A stretch of DNA of 16,798 nt from Candidatus Hydrogenedentota bacterium (GTDB taxonomy: Bacteria > Hydrogenedentota > Hydrogenedentia > Hydrogenedentales > SCBR16-9), in the NCBI GenBank assembly GCA_007116095.1, contig SKJD01000496.1:1-16798 (forward strand), written 5' to 3'. Both the position numbers and the translations under genes were made by a program. Position 1 is the stretch's first letter, and the number at the start of each line of letters is the position of its first letter. This document shows, in pieces, positions 6,686 to 15,600 of this stretch. Below the pieces are notes generated by a model, which had not been told where the DNA came from, made no database searches, and saw only the letters and a list, made by a program, of their open reading frames with translations.

Positions 6686-8389
6686 TTACCCCTTGGCTTT
6701 TGTCGGCTCCGGGTCAATCTCCGCGTCGGCGTCCAGCAGCGCCACGATCTCATAGGCATACACCGGACGATCCTTGCCTTTCAATAGCAACGTCCCCAAC
6801 GGATTGCCCCGCACCCGATCCGCCAGGGACTGCCAGGTATCCATGCCCACCACTATCATCCCGGGTCCGGCCATGTCACACAGACGTTTTGCCGTGTTGA
6901 TGCGGTCGCCGACCACAGTGAAGTCCATGCGCATGGGAGAGCCGATATACCCGGCGATCACCTCGCCGGTCTCGATTCCGATACCGAGTTGAAGGTGGGG
7001 GAGACCCTGTTCGCTACGCTTGTGATTGAGTTCCTGGTTCTTCTGTTGAATCGCCATCGCCGTCAACACGGCCTGATAGGGCGCATCCTCCAGGGCCAGG
7101 GGCGCTCCGAAAAGCACCATGATCTCGTCGCCGATGTACTTGTCCAGGGTGCCCTGGTGCTGAAAGACGATTTCGGTCATGGCGGTGAAATGCTCGTTCA
7201 GGGTGCGGACCAACTCGGCGGGCGAGAGCTGTTCGGCGAGTTTGCTGGAACCGCGAATGTCACAAAACAACGTCGTTACGCAGGTCTTCTGGCCGCCCAA
7301 TACCAGGGAGCTGTCTTCGTTCAGAATTTTATTCACGATAGCCGGGGAAAGGAAACGCCCCAGATTCATCCGATTCTTTTCTTCCAGCACCACCTTCTGA
7401 TGCAAGGTGACGTTGTCAATGGCGAGCGCGCATTGGTACGCCATGGAAGCGAAGAGTTCCAGGTCTTCTTCGTTGAAGAGGATGCCGTCCTGGCGGGTAT
7501 CCAGGTAGATCGCCCCGAGCACACGATCTACGACCTTCAGCGGCACACTCATCGCGCTCTGGATGTTTTCGCGAATGATGCTGTCACGCGATCCGAAAAT
7601 CTCGTCGGTCTGGCGGTTGACCATAAGCACCGGTTCGTCGTGTTCGACGACCTGCCGGGCGATTCCCATGCTGGGGCTGCCTGTACTGATTTCCGTAGCC
7701 ATCTGGCGGGCCACCCGCACCTTCAGCTCGCCGTCGGCCTCACGCAGCACCACGAAGCCCCGGTTGGCGTCCAACACCTCTATCGTGAGGTCCAGCACAT
7801 TGCCCAGGCGGTTGTCCAGATCGAAGTTGGAGGCCATCACCTGACCCGCCTTGTGCAAGGCCGCCAGCCGGCGGTAGGCCCGGCCCATCTTCATAATGTC
7901 CATTTCCGTGGCCGAGGAAATGGGTTCCGCGGCCTGCTCCGGCTTGCGCGCCTGGCCGATCAGGGTCATGCTGTTGCCAACCCGGTCCATTTCGGCCCGA
8001 ATGCGGTCCATGTCTTCGTTGAGCGAGCTATCGGGCTTTAGCCCTTCCGGCTTGTCCATATCCGATTGCAACGGGTTCCGGAAGAGGATACGACATTTGC
8101 TGCCGAACCAGATTTCGTCGCCGTCGGAGAGCACCCGCTCAACGATACGCTGCCGGTTGACATAGGTGCCGTTCATGCTCTTCTGATCCACCAACACCAC
8201 ACGCTGGTTCTGTATATGGATTTTGGCATGGCTCCGGGAAACCTCGTCCGCCGTTAGCGTCACATCGCATTGATCGGAGCGGCCCAACACGATAACAGTT
8301 CTATTTAACGGCACGGTTTGTGTAGCGACGTTGGGCTGATCAATTACAATGTAGGGGGTTTCAGGCGCCTGTTTCGATAACAAATCCAA
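6686..8389 (-). CDS. FHA-GAF class III adenylate cyclase
   Basis: This 567-residue signalling enzyme is predicted to make cAMP from ATP in the cytoplasm. Domains in order: FHA phosphothreonine-binding domain (about 14-104; GRS 36-38, SRSHA 51-55, NGTYVN 73-78, the family's phosphopeptide-contact motifs); a linker (105-170); GAF ligand-sensing domain (about 180-330); a short signalling helix ending NRMNLGRFLSP (339-349); class III cyclase homology domain (about 365-550). The cyclase has both metal aspartates (D377 in FCDIRG, D421 in YIGDE), adenine-selecting K417 and T491 (MDFTVVGD), and transition-state N498 and R502. It therefore looks catalytically complete and adenylate- rather than guanylate-specific. 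No membrane segment is seen. The only start that keeps the FHA domain is TTG (8389, or 8383); the first ATG is codon 72, inside FHA. AGGAGGAGGA lies directly upstream, one of the strongest ribosome sites in the window. It is a single gene, convergent with the small anchored protein. Confidence 0.93.
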   Translation of the reverse strand: MDLLSKQAPETPYIVIDQPNVATQTVPLNRTVIVLGRSDQCDVTLTADEVSRSHAKIHIQNQRVVLVDQKSMNGTYVNRQRIVERVLSDGDEIWFGSKCRILFRNPLQSDMDKPEGLKPDSSLNEDMDRIRAEMDRVGNSMTLIGQARKPEQAAEPISSATEMDIMKMGRAYRRLAALHKAGQVMASNFDLDNRLGNVLDLTIEVLDANRGFVVLREADGELKVRVARQMATEISTGSPSMGIARQVVEHDEPVLMVNRQTDEIFGSRDSIIRENIQSAMSVPLKVVDRVLGAIYLDTRQDGILFNEEDLELFASMAYQCALAIDNVTLHQKVVLEEKNRMNLGRFLSPAIVNKILNEDSSLVLGGQKTCVTTLFCDIRGSSKLAEQLSPAELVRTLNEHFTAMTEIVFQHQGTLDKYIGDEIMVLFGAPLALEDAPYQAVLTAMAIQQKNQELNHKRSEQGLPHLQLGIGIETGEVIAGYIGSPMRMDFTVVGDRINTAKRLCDMAGPGMIVVGMDTWQSLADRVRGNPLGTLLLKGKDRPVYAYEIVALLDADAEIDPEPTKAKG

Positions 8390-8390
8390 A

Positions 8391-8400
8391 TCCTCCTCCT
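8391..8400 (-). promoter_or_regulatory. Strong ribosome binding site fixing the TTG start of the cyclase gene
   Basis: On the minus strand the run AGGAGGAGGA contains two overlapping perfect AGGAGG sites. The upstream copy is 5 bases from TTG at 8389 and about 11 from the in-frame TTG at 8383. It decides the start: no ATG occurs until codon 72. A weak TTG start behind an ideal Shine-Dalgarno may set a modest expression level. Confidence 0.75.
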
Positions 8401-8522
8401 GGCTAAGCAGCGCATAAACCGGACTTTGGGTCCGTTAGGGGTAAAAACTTGAAGTCACGCGAGCGCCAACGTAAGGTATTGCACACGCAAATCCCCGCAG
8501 TCATGTTGCACGCTTTGCACCT

Positions 8523-8551
8523 AGTATACCTGCTGAAACCTATTTTGACGA
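8523..8551 (-). promoter_or_regulatory. Possible promoter of the adenylate cyclase gene
   Basis: On the minus strand TCGTCA (8551-8546, 4 of 6 to TTGACA) is followed after 17 bases by TATACT (8528-8523, 5 of 6 to TATAAT). The predicted start near 8516 would leave a leader of about 125 bases. The site lies in the spacer shared with the divergent glycosyltransferase gene, for which I see no clear promoter of its own. A TTGACG on the plus strand at 8545-8550 has no good -10. Confidence 0.4.
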
Positions 8552-8613
8552 AGTAATTTTATCAAGTAATTGCCCTTCGGGCTGCACAACAAGTGCTTGT
8601 GGAACGGATATCC

Positions 8614-10350
8614 ATGCAGAAAAATGCGTTTTTTATCGTATCGATGGTCGCAATCCTGTTGTTGGGGACCATAGCCTATTTCAACACCCTGGACGGCGAT
8701 TGGGTTTGGGATGACGTCTCTTCCGTCCTGTTGCACCGGCATGTTCAAGACCCCGGCCAGTTTACACAGCTCTTCAAAGAGGACCAGCACGCCTTCGGTC
8801 GGGGCCAGGGCAACTTTTACCGCCCTCTGGTCGCCGCGAGTTTCATGTTGGACTTCTGGTTAAGCCATGATCCCGTCCGGGACAGCAACCCCGACCTGCC
8901 CTATCCGGACGTATCCACGCTTCTGTTTCATATCAGCAACTTGCTGTGGCACCTGGCCGCCGCCGTGCTGCTTTGTCTACTGCTGCACCGCTTCGGCGCG
9001 CCACGCTTCGTCAGTTTCACCGTCCCGCTCATTTTTGTGGTGCATCCGCTACACACCGAAGCGGTCGCCTATATCAGCGGTCGCGCCGACATGATGTCCG
9101 GGGTCTTCATCTTCCTCGGGCTGTATTTTGGGCTCTGGGAAGGCAGCCAACGAAAACGCATTGCGGGAATCATCCTTTCGAGTCTCGCCTTTATTTTGGG
9201 CTTGTTGAGCAAGGAATCCACGCTGATCTTCCCGCTGCTGCTGGGGCTGTGCATCTTTCTGCTACCCATTGCCCGGAACGGAGAATCGGAGGGTCCGGTA
9301 TCCCGCAAGGCGCTTTTGAAGCAACGCGCATTGCCGCTGGCGCCAGCCCTGATCATTGTACTGATCTACGGGTACTTGCGCAGCACCGTGCTGCACTTTG
9401 CCGACACCACCACCGCCATGGAGGCGGCGCCCTTCCTGACGCGGCTCGTAGAAGTCGTCCAGGCCTTCGCCCTGTACATTCGCCTGCTTTTTATCCCCAC
9501 GGGACTCCACATGGAGCGCAGCCTCGATCATGTAGGCCTGATTACCGCCCTGATCGGACTGGTAGTGTTGGCGATGCTGATCGGCCTGCTGGTTTGGGCC
9601 GTCCGGGGCGGACACAACCGCATTGCAATCGGGTTGGGCTGGTTCTTCCTGGCCTGGCTGCCGATATCCGGACTTTTCCCCCTGAACGCCCCCATGGCGG
9701 AGCACTGGATGTACGTGCCGATGGCCGGTTTCTGGTGGGCGATGGCCGAGCTGCTTTACGCGCATCTGCCCCACAGCTATACCTGGCGACGCGGCAAGGC
9801 GGTGCTGGTGGGGGCCCTCTGTCTCCTCTTCATTCTCCTGACCGTGCAACGCAATGAAGACTGGAAGAGCAACGAACGCCTTTTCCGCGCAACCCTGGCG
9901 CAAAACCCGAACACCATCCGCGTACACCACAACCTGGCCGTGACGTATGAAGACCTGGAAGGCAATTTCTCCGGGGCGCGACGGCACTGGGAGCATATTC
10001 TTGCGCTGTATCGGGAGGACAAGGTCGCCAACAACCTGACCCCGGACTATCTCCTGCCCGAAGAGATTGAGGTCTATCATTCCCTGGGTAAAATTCACTT
10101 TCAGCAGCAAAACCATGCCGAGGCCCGGGACACGCTCGCCTTCCTCTTGAACGCCGCGCTACAACCCGAGCGCCGGGAAATGCTGGGCCGGTTCCGCGGT
10201 GAAATCGCTTCGGCAGCCATGCTCTACGGGAAAGCCGCCCTGGCCATGGGCGATGTGGGAGAAGCCGAAATGAGCTTCCGACAGGCCCAGAACCTGGCTC
10301 CCGAGCTGGAGTCCGAGGTGGAGGCCATACTCCTGGGCGCGCCGCTGTAG
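8614..10350 (+). CDS. TMTC-like GT-C membrane glycosyltransferase with C-terminal TPR region
   Basis: The gene encodes a multi-spanning protein of 578 residues. It resembles the bacterial relatives of TMTC/PMT-type (GT-C fold) glycosyltransferases, which in known cases move a sugar from a lipid-phosphate carrier to protein outside the cytoplasm. Seen: an N-terminal TM (about 5-23) followed by the acidic loop WVWDD (30-34), the position of the GT-C catalytic acid; the family signature HPLHTEAVAYISGRAD (144-159); LLSKEST (197-203); PLNAPMAEHWMYVPMAG (356-372); and about ten hydrophobic segments through residue 410. After the last TM, a helical region (about 412-572) has TPR-like repeats, e.g. 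484-515 and 534-565 (YGKAALAMGDVGEAEMSFRQAQ). The ATG at 8614 is chosen because the protein then starts MQKN straight into the TM. GTG at 8593 is in frame and would add 7 residues, but lacks a clear Shine-Dalgarno. It ends 17 bases from the convergent recG stop. Donor and acceptor are unknown. Confidence 0.85.
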   Translation: MQKNAFFIVSMVAILLLGTIAYFNTLDGDWVWDDVSSVLLHRHVQDPGQFTQLFKEDQHAFGRGQGNFYRPLVAASFMLDFWLSHDPVRDSNPDLPYPDVSTLLFHISNLLWHLAAAVLLCLLLHRFGAPRFVSFTVPLIFVVHPLHTEAVAYISGRADMMSGVFIFLGLYFGLWEGSQRKRIAGIILSSLAFILGLLSKESTLIFPLLLGLCIFLLPIARNGESEGPVSRKALLKQRALPLAPALIIVLIYGYLRSTVLHFADTTTAMEAAPFLTRLVEVVQAFALYIRLLFIPTGLHMERSLDHVGLITALIGLVVLAMLIGLLVWAVRGGHNRIAIGLGWFFLAWLPISGLFPLNAPMAEHWMYVPMAGFWWAMAELLYAHLPHSYTWRRGKAVLVGALCLLFILLTVQRNEDWKSNERLFRATLAQNPNTIRVHHNLAVTYEDLEGNFSGARRHWEHILALYREDKVANNLTPDYLLPEEIEVYHSLGKIHFQQQNHAEARDTLAFLLNAALQPERREMLGRFRGEIASAAMLYGKAALAMGDVGEAEMSFRQAQNLAPELESEVEAILLGAPL

Positions 10351-10367
10351 TTGATTATTCAGAACAA

Positions 10368-12455
10368 CTACGTCGCCAGGAGTATGCGTCGGGCGCGTTC
10401 GAGCAATGCGGCGTAGGGACAATCAGGATCGTCGGTTGCCTGTCGAAGGATTTCCGCAGCGTCTATCCGGGCCTGGTCAAGCAGATCGGCGTCCCGGGCC
10501 AGGTCCGCCGTACGCAGATCGCTCAGGCCCGCCTGCCGGATGCCCGTGAATTCGCCCGGGCCACGCAGTTGCAAGTCCGCCTCCGCAATGGCAAAGCCAT
10601 CGGCTTCCCGGCACAGCGTATCCAGGCGTTCGCGGCCCTCGGGGGTGCTCGGTTTGCCCAGGAGAAAACAATACGCCTGGGCGTCGCCCCGGCCCACACG
10701 CCCGCGAAGCTGATGCAACTGGGTCAGGCCGAATTGCGGCGCATTTTCTATGACCAGCGTCGTGGCGTTGGGCACATCCACGCCGACCTCAATGACCGTT
10801 GTCGCCACCAACACGTCGAGCGCGCCCGCCTTGAAAGCCGCCATCACTTCGTCCTTCTCCTGGGAATTCATGCGCCCATGCAGCAGACCGACCCGGAGCG
10901 ACGCCAGCGGCCCGGCGCATAAATCTTCGTAGTGCTCGACCACGGCTTTTAGATTGCGCGTCTCTTCGCCCTCTTCAATCAGCGGACAGACAATGTAACT
11001 CTGTCGACCCGCTTCGGCCTGGGTCACGAGGTAGCGATAGAGGTCCGTAACCTTGCTGTCAGGAATCCTGCGGGTCTTGACCGGTTTGCGCCCAGGAGGC
11101 AACTCGTCCAGGATATGGACATCCATCCCGCCGTAGAGCGTCAGGGCCAGGGTGCGGGGGATGGGCGTCGCCGACATGTGCAGCAAGTCCGGTCGCATCC
11201 CCTTGCCAAGGAGCGCATTCCGTTGCAGCACCCCGAAGCGGTGCTGTTCATCGATGATCACCAGCCCCAGCCGTTTGAAGCTTGTGCTCTCCTGAAACAG
11301 TGCGTGCGTCCCAAACACCACCTGAATATCGCCTCGGGCCAGCTCCTTACGAATGCTTTTTGCCCCGACAATGGCCCCGGTGAGCTGGGCTACCCGCACG
11401 CCCAACGGAGCCAGCAAAGGCGCCAAACTCCGGTAATGCTGCTCCACGAGAATTTCCGTGGGCGCCATGAAGGCCACCTGATGCCCGCCATCCAGCGCCG
11501 CCGCCAGACAATGCAAAGCAACCACGGTCTTCCCGCTCCCCACATCGCCCTGTAGCAGCGCGGCCATGGGCGCGGGGGAAGCCATGTCCCGCAGCAGGCC
11601 CGCGATGACGCGCTCCTGGGCGTCGGTGAGGGTGAAGGGCAAGGCGTCATGCAGCCCCCGAAGTATGGGCCCGTTTATCCGGTGGGCTATCCCATGATCC
11701 ACTTGCCGCGCGGCCCGGTCGGCCAATACCGCCAGTTGCAGCATCAGCAGTTCCTCGTAGGCAAACCGCGCCAACGCCGCCCGGGCCGCTTCCGGAGTTT
11801 CCGGGAAATGGGCGCTCGGTAAAGCCTCGGCAAGGGGCGGCAGCTTCCGGCGAATCAACAACGCTTCCGGCAAGGTCTCGACCAGCGCACCATGCAGGAG
11901 AGCAAGCGCGTCGTATATCCACTTGCGCAGCAAGCGCTGCGAAACACCCTCCCGCAGGGCATAGACCGGCACAATACGCCCGGTATGCACGCGGTCCTCG
12001 GCATCATCGCTCAACAGCTCGTAGCTGGGACTGTTCAGGGTTAAGCCCTTGTATTCCTGGACCACCCCCGAGAAGAGGCAGCGATTCCCGGCCTGAAAGG
12101 CGCTTTGAGCAAGATAGCCCTGCCCAAAAAAGGTCAGCGCCATCTGGCCGGTCTCGTCTTCGACTTTGACCTGGGCGGCATTGAGCCCACGGGACATGCG
12201 CCGGGCATGGGCGGAAATGATCGTGCCCTGAATCGTGGCGTGCTCCCCGGGCTCAAGCGCGGCAATCGGTGTGATGTGCCGTCGGTCCTGGTGGGTGCGT
12301 GGAAAATAAAACAGCAAATCCCCGACCGTGCCCAGGCCCAATTTCGCCAGATTCTCCGCACGCTTCGCGCCTATGCCCGGCAACACGGTAAGCGGCGCAT
12401 CGAAGGGGATTGCGGTGTCGGTTTTGGGCGGCGTTTGGGCAGTATCAGGCATCAT
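10368..12455 (-). CDS. recG: ATP-dependent DNA helicase RecG
   Basis: RecG is a cytoplasmic superfamily 2 DNA translocase that remodels stalled replication forks and branched recombination intermediates. The protein is 695 residues, the normal length. Seen: an N-terminal helix-hairpin-helix-like LTVLPGIGAKRAENLAKLG (22-40); the wedge OB domain (about 65-150); Walker A GDVGSGKT (303-310); motif Ia APTEILVEQH (331-340); DEQHRFG (402-408); motif III SATPIPRT (428-435), the RecG/Mfd signature; motif V ATTVIEVGVDVPNA (551-564); motif VI QLRGRVGRG (582-590); and the C-terminal DLQLRGPGEFTGIRQAG segment typical of RecG. All motifs are intact. Two consecutive ATGs (12455 and 12452) can start it, and in-frame stops lie directly upstream. 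There is no good Shine-Dalgarno; instead a 16-codon leader frame overlaps the start. A possible promoter lies at 12543-12516. The gene is monocistronic here and divergent from the GH2-like gene. Confidence 0.97.
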   Translation of the reverse strand: MMPDTAQTPPKTDTAIPFDAPLTVLPGIGAKRAENLAKLGLGTVGDLLFYFPRTHQDRRHITPIAALEPGEHATIQGTIISAHARRMSRGLNAAQVKVEDETGQMALTFFGQGYLAQSAFQAGNRCLFSGVVQEYKGLTLNSPSYELLSDDAEDRVHTGRIVPVYALREGVSQRLLRKWIYDALALLHGALVETLPEALLIRRKLPPLAEALPSAHFPETPEAARAALARFAYEELLMLQLAVLADRAARQVDHGIAHRINGPILRGLHDALPFTLTDAQERVIAGLLRDMASPAPMAALLQGDVGSGKTVVALHCLAAALDGGHQVAFMAPTEILVEQHYRSLAPLLAPLGVRVAQLTGAIVGAKSIRKELARGDIQVVFGTHALFQESTSFKRLGLVIIDEQHRFGVLQRNALLGKGMRPDLLHMSATPIPRTLALTLYGGMDVHILDELPPGRKPVKTRRIPDSKVTDLYRYLVTQAEAGRQSYIVCPLIEEGEETRNLKAVVEHYEDLCAGPLASLRVGLLHGRMNSQEKDEVMAAFKAGALDVLVATTVIEVGVDVPNATTLVIENAPQFGLTQLHQLRGRVGRGDAQAYCFLLGKPSTPEGRERLDTLCREADGFAIAEADLQLRGPGEFTGIRQAGLSDLRTADLARDADLLDQARIDAAEILRQATDDPDCPYAALLERARRILLAT

Positions 12456-12495
12456 TCAAGCTCAGGTAGTCGACCAGGTGTTTGAGGTTCTTCAT
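12445..12495 (-). CDS. Possible 16-codon leader peptide overlapping the recG start
   Basis: A short frame, MKNLKHLVDYLSLNDA, begins with ATG at 12495 and ends with TGA at 12447-12445, running past the recG ATGs at 12455 and 12452 in another frame. recG itself has only a poor Shine-Dalgarno, so ribosomes ending on this frame could restart on recG (translational coupling). The leader also has no clear ribosome site. Its ATG is about 14 bases from the predicted transcription start. It could be chance: a frame this short is common. There is no tandem amino-acid codon run, so it does not look like an attenuator. Confidence 0.25.
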   Translation of the reverse strand: MKNLKHLVDYLSLNDA

Positions 12496-12515
12496 AGCAA
12501 CACGACGCGACGCCC

Positions 12516-12543
12516 GGTATAATCATGCAACCGACGTCGTCCA
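12516..12543 (-). promoter_or_regulatory. Possible recG promoter
   Basis: On the minus strand TGGACG (12543-12538, 4 of 6 to TTGACA) is followed after 16 bases by TATACC (12521-12516, 4 of 6 to TATAAT). The predicted transcript starts near 12509, just before the 16-codon leader frame. It is weak on both boxes and should be treated as a candidate only. Confidence 0.3.
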
Positions 12544-12575
12544 GGCCCAACAGGATACCTGCTTCGGCCTGAAAT

Positions 12576-12605
12576 TTGCATCCTGAAGGGCAAAACTTCT
12601 ATACT
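12576..12605 (+). promoter_or_regulatory. Probable promoter of the GH2-like protein gene
   Basis: TTGCAT (12576-12581) is followed after 18 bases by TATACT (12600-12605, 5 of 6 to TATAAT). The predicted start is near 12612, giving a leader of about 58 bases to the ATG at 12671. The -10 is good and the -35 keeps only the TTG core. Confidence 0.45.
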
Positions 12606-12670
12606 ACGGTTCCCTTAATAATTGTATTTGAACCCAAGGAGCCAGTGTGCTCCGACAGAGAATTTGAATC

Positions 12671-15600
12671 ATGAGTTTGTTGCGCGACGTTCTTTCTTTG
12701 AATGAAAACTGGTGTCTTTTGGAAGATGCCGGCGATATTGGCATCAATGCCCAGTGGCATCAGCCCGAAAAGGCGCCAGCGGGATCGGCTATACAGCTTC
12801 CCTATCACGCCAAATCGGTCGCGCCCAAGACATCTCATGATCACACCCGCGCAGCCATACCCCATTGGCTATTTCATCGCTTTTCACTTCCCGCCGAGGC
12901 GTTTCAACAGCGGCATTGTGAATTGCACTTTGAAGGCTTCCCCACAAAAGCTTCCATCTGGCTGAACGGCCAGCATCTCAGCACCCAAAGCACGACTTTG
13001 TTGCCTTTCAGCCTGCCTGTGCATGCCCACCTGCGTGACTCGGACAACTTCCTGTCAATACGACTGGACGCCGCGCCCCAGGCCATCGGCAACGTCGCCC
13101 TGCGCTGCATGCCCCGCCAACACATCGAAGCCGTACAGATTCATCCGGACATCCGGCGTAAGCGTATTGTGGTGCAAATCCAGAAAAATGTGGATTTGCC
13201 GGTGCGGCTTCAGGTGCTCAACACAGAAAATCAGTTAATTGAAACCGGGGAGGAGTTGATACTCGACTTTCCCGAGTTCCAGATGTGGCGACCGCAGAAG
13301 CCCACGCTATACACCTTGCAGGTCGAACTGCTGGATCAAGAAGACCCAAGTTCGGCGAAGGTCGTGGACTGTTTACAGACGCCTTTCGGGATGCGTGAGT
13401 TTACGGTAAAAGACCAGCGCTTTTACCTGAACAACCGGCCGTTGTACCTAAAAATCATGCGCAACGCCAACCGCCAGATGCTGGCCTACCGCAGCGATGA
13501 GGCGCATCGTCTGATCGCGTGCGCCCGCCAGGCCGGATTCAATGCCCTTTATACAGCAACCCCTTTTCCGGAGAATCTGCTGGAAGCCGCGGATGCGCAG
13601 GGGATACTGGTGCTGCTACAGTCACCAGGATTGCGCTTTGACGCATCTCCCGAGATGCCGGAAGCGGTTCAGGATTTTATCTGGCGTCATGGCGCCCACC
13701 CCGCCCTGGTCGTTTGGCGCGCAAGCTTTCCCGCACTGCCCAAACCGCGCATCGTACCGCAGGCTGATGATGAAGCCCTGCCCGAATTACAGGGGCAGGC
13801 CGCAACGCTGCGCAGTCTGGACCCTTCCCGGTTGATTTTTATGGACTCGGAATCCCTGCCGGGTCCGGGCTTGCAATATTACAGCCGTCCCTATCGAAGC
13901 CACCTGGAAATCATGGACACGCCGGTCTTCCATCATGCGGCTCCGGCGCCCCAAGAGGCGGAACACTATCTGCGGAAGATGGGCTCCGGCAGTCGCCTGA
14001 GCCTGTTGAGTGCTTTTGGGTATCCCACCCAACTGGAGCAGATTCGCAGGCTGGCCACCGAGAATAACCCGGAGCGTCAGGCACAGGAAAAGATATTTCA
14101 GGAGCGTAACCTGGATCGTGTCTTTGGGCAGTTCAACAACTATCTCAAGGGCCTGATGCAACTGGAGTTTGACGCCATCCGGGATCACCTGGACGCCCTG
14201 CGCAACAACCCCAACCTGGCCGGATATTGCTATCGAAGCTGCTATTGGAAATCGGCGATGGAGCAGGATGCCGCACCTGCGCTCTACCAATCGATGCAGG
14301 AACTGCAAGCCTGCATGCGTCCCCTCATCGACATCGCCACGACCAACCTCAAGCCCCGTGAAGAGGCGCCGTTGACCATTTACCTTGTCAATGAAAAGCG
14401 GCTGGAAGGCCGTGCGGAACTCTCGTTACAACTGGTGGGGCCGACAAACCAGGTACTGTGGAAGAAACGGCGCAGCGTGAAACTACCGAAACCGGGCAAA
14501 GCGCTCTGGAGCGGCTCGGTAGCCGCTTCGGGTTCCACCGGAACCCACCGCTTTGTTGTGCGTGTTTCCCAGGAAAACCAGCTTATCGCCCAGAACCATA
14601 TTGAACTCTATGTGATGAAGCCGAATCCGGCGCTCCCGGAAGGCCAGGAACGCATACGGGTGCATATGCTGGACCCCAACGGCCAGTGGAGTCCGTCCTG
14701 CAATGAGTTGTTCAAACCAGACAACCTGCTGGCCCCGATACATATCATTCCACCCCTGGCCAATAGCATTCTTGCTTATCCGGAAAACGAGCTGATGCAG
14801 ATTTTGGCGCAGGTGGAAGGCGGGGCCATTGCCTTGTTCTTCAGTCCGCCGCCGGACTGGAACAGCCTCGCGCAGCAACTGGAACCGGAAATGAGCCTGA
14901 GCGCCACGAGCCGTCCGCTGTGCAATGACAGCCAGGTATTGGGGCATTACGCCAAGCTCCATCCGATATTTGAAGGCCTGCCAGCACGCGATTTTATGCG
15001 GATGCCTTACCGAAACATCCTGCCTCAGCATAGTTTCGTTGAAACGGGGGAAGAGGATATCAGCGGGCACATGACGCTGGAACGCCCTGGGCGGGCTACA
15101 GGCTCTCGGGAAGTATGGTGGGGTAACAACATCCTGGTGCGACGTTATGGCAGTGGACGGATTGTGTTTCTGCACATGCCGTTACTGGAGCATCACCAGG
15201 ATGATCCGGTCGCGGACCGCATGTTGTTAAATCTTGTGCAGCACTTTGAACGGCGTTCCGTGCCAAGTCAGATACCGCTGCCGATAGCACAGTCGGCGGT
15301 GGAGTGGCTGCGCCTGATGCGTAATCAGAAATTGCGGCGCTGGATGGTTATTGGTAACTTTCCCAACTGGGAGTTGCAGGGCCACGACGCCATCTATCCG
15401 CCGGAAGAGCAAATCGACTTTCAGGCCGCCTATCCGGGATGGGATCGGGTCGTGCCTTGGCGCCCCTGGCATACCCATAGCGAGCAAGAACACCTGCTCG
15501 ATTTCGAGAAAGCTTTGGGCAACTTCACCCAGCAAGCGCCCATGCACGACTACGCCACCGCCTATGCGTACGCCGAATTCAGTTGCGACCGGCGGGTGGA

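Noticed and set aside
6989..8041. A 350-codon open frame on the plus strand opposite the adenylate cyclase
   Set aside because: It is His/Gln/Val-rich and antisense to a gene with intact FHA, GAF and cyclase motifs, so it is a shadow of codon bias.
8572..8582. A GCCCTTCGGGC mini-hairpin before the glycosyltransferase gene as a riboswitch or terminator
   Set aside because: The stem is only four pairs, with no U tract and no larger fold around it, so it is consistent with chance in GC-rich DNA.
9262..10116. A 284-codon minus-strand frame inside the glycosyltransferase gene
   Set aside because: It is antisense to a coherent membrane protein and has a Gln/Gly/His-rich translation without a domain.
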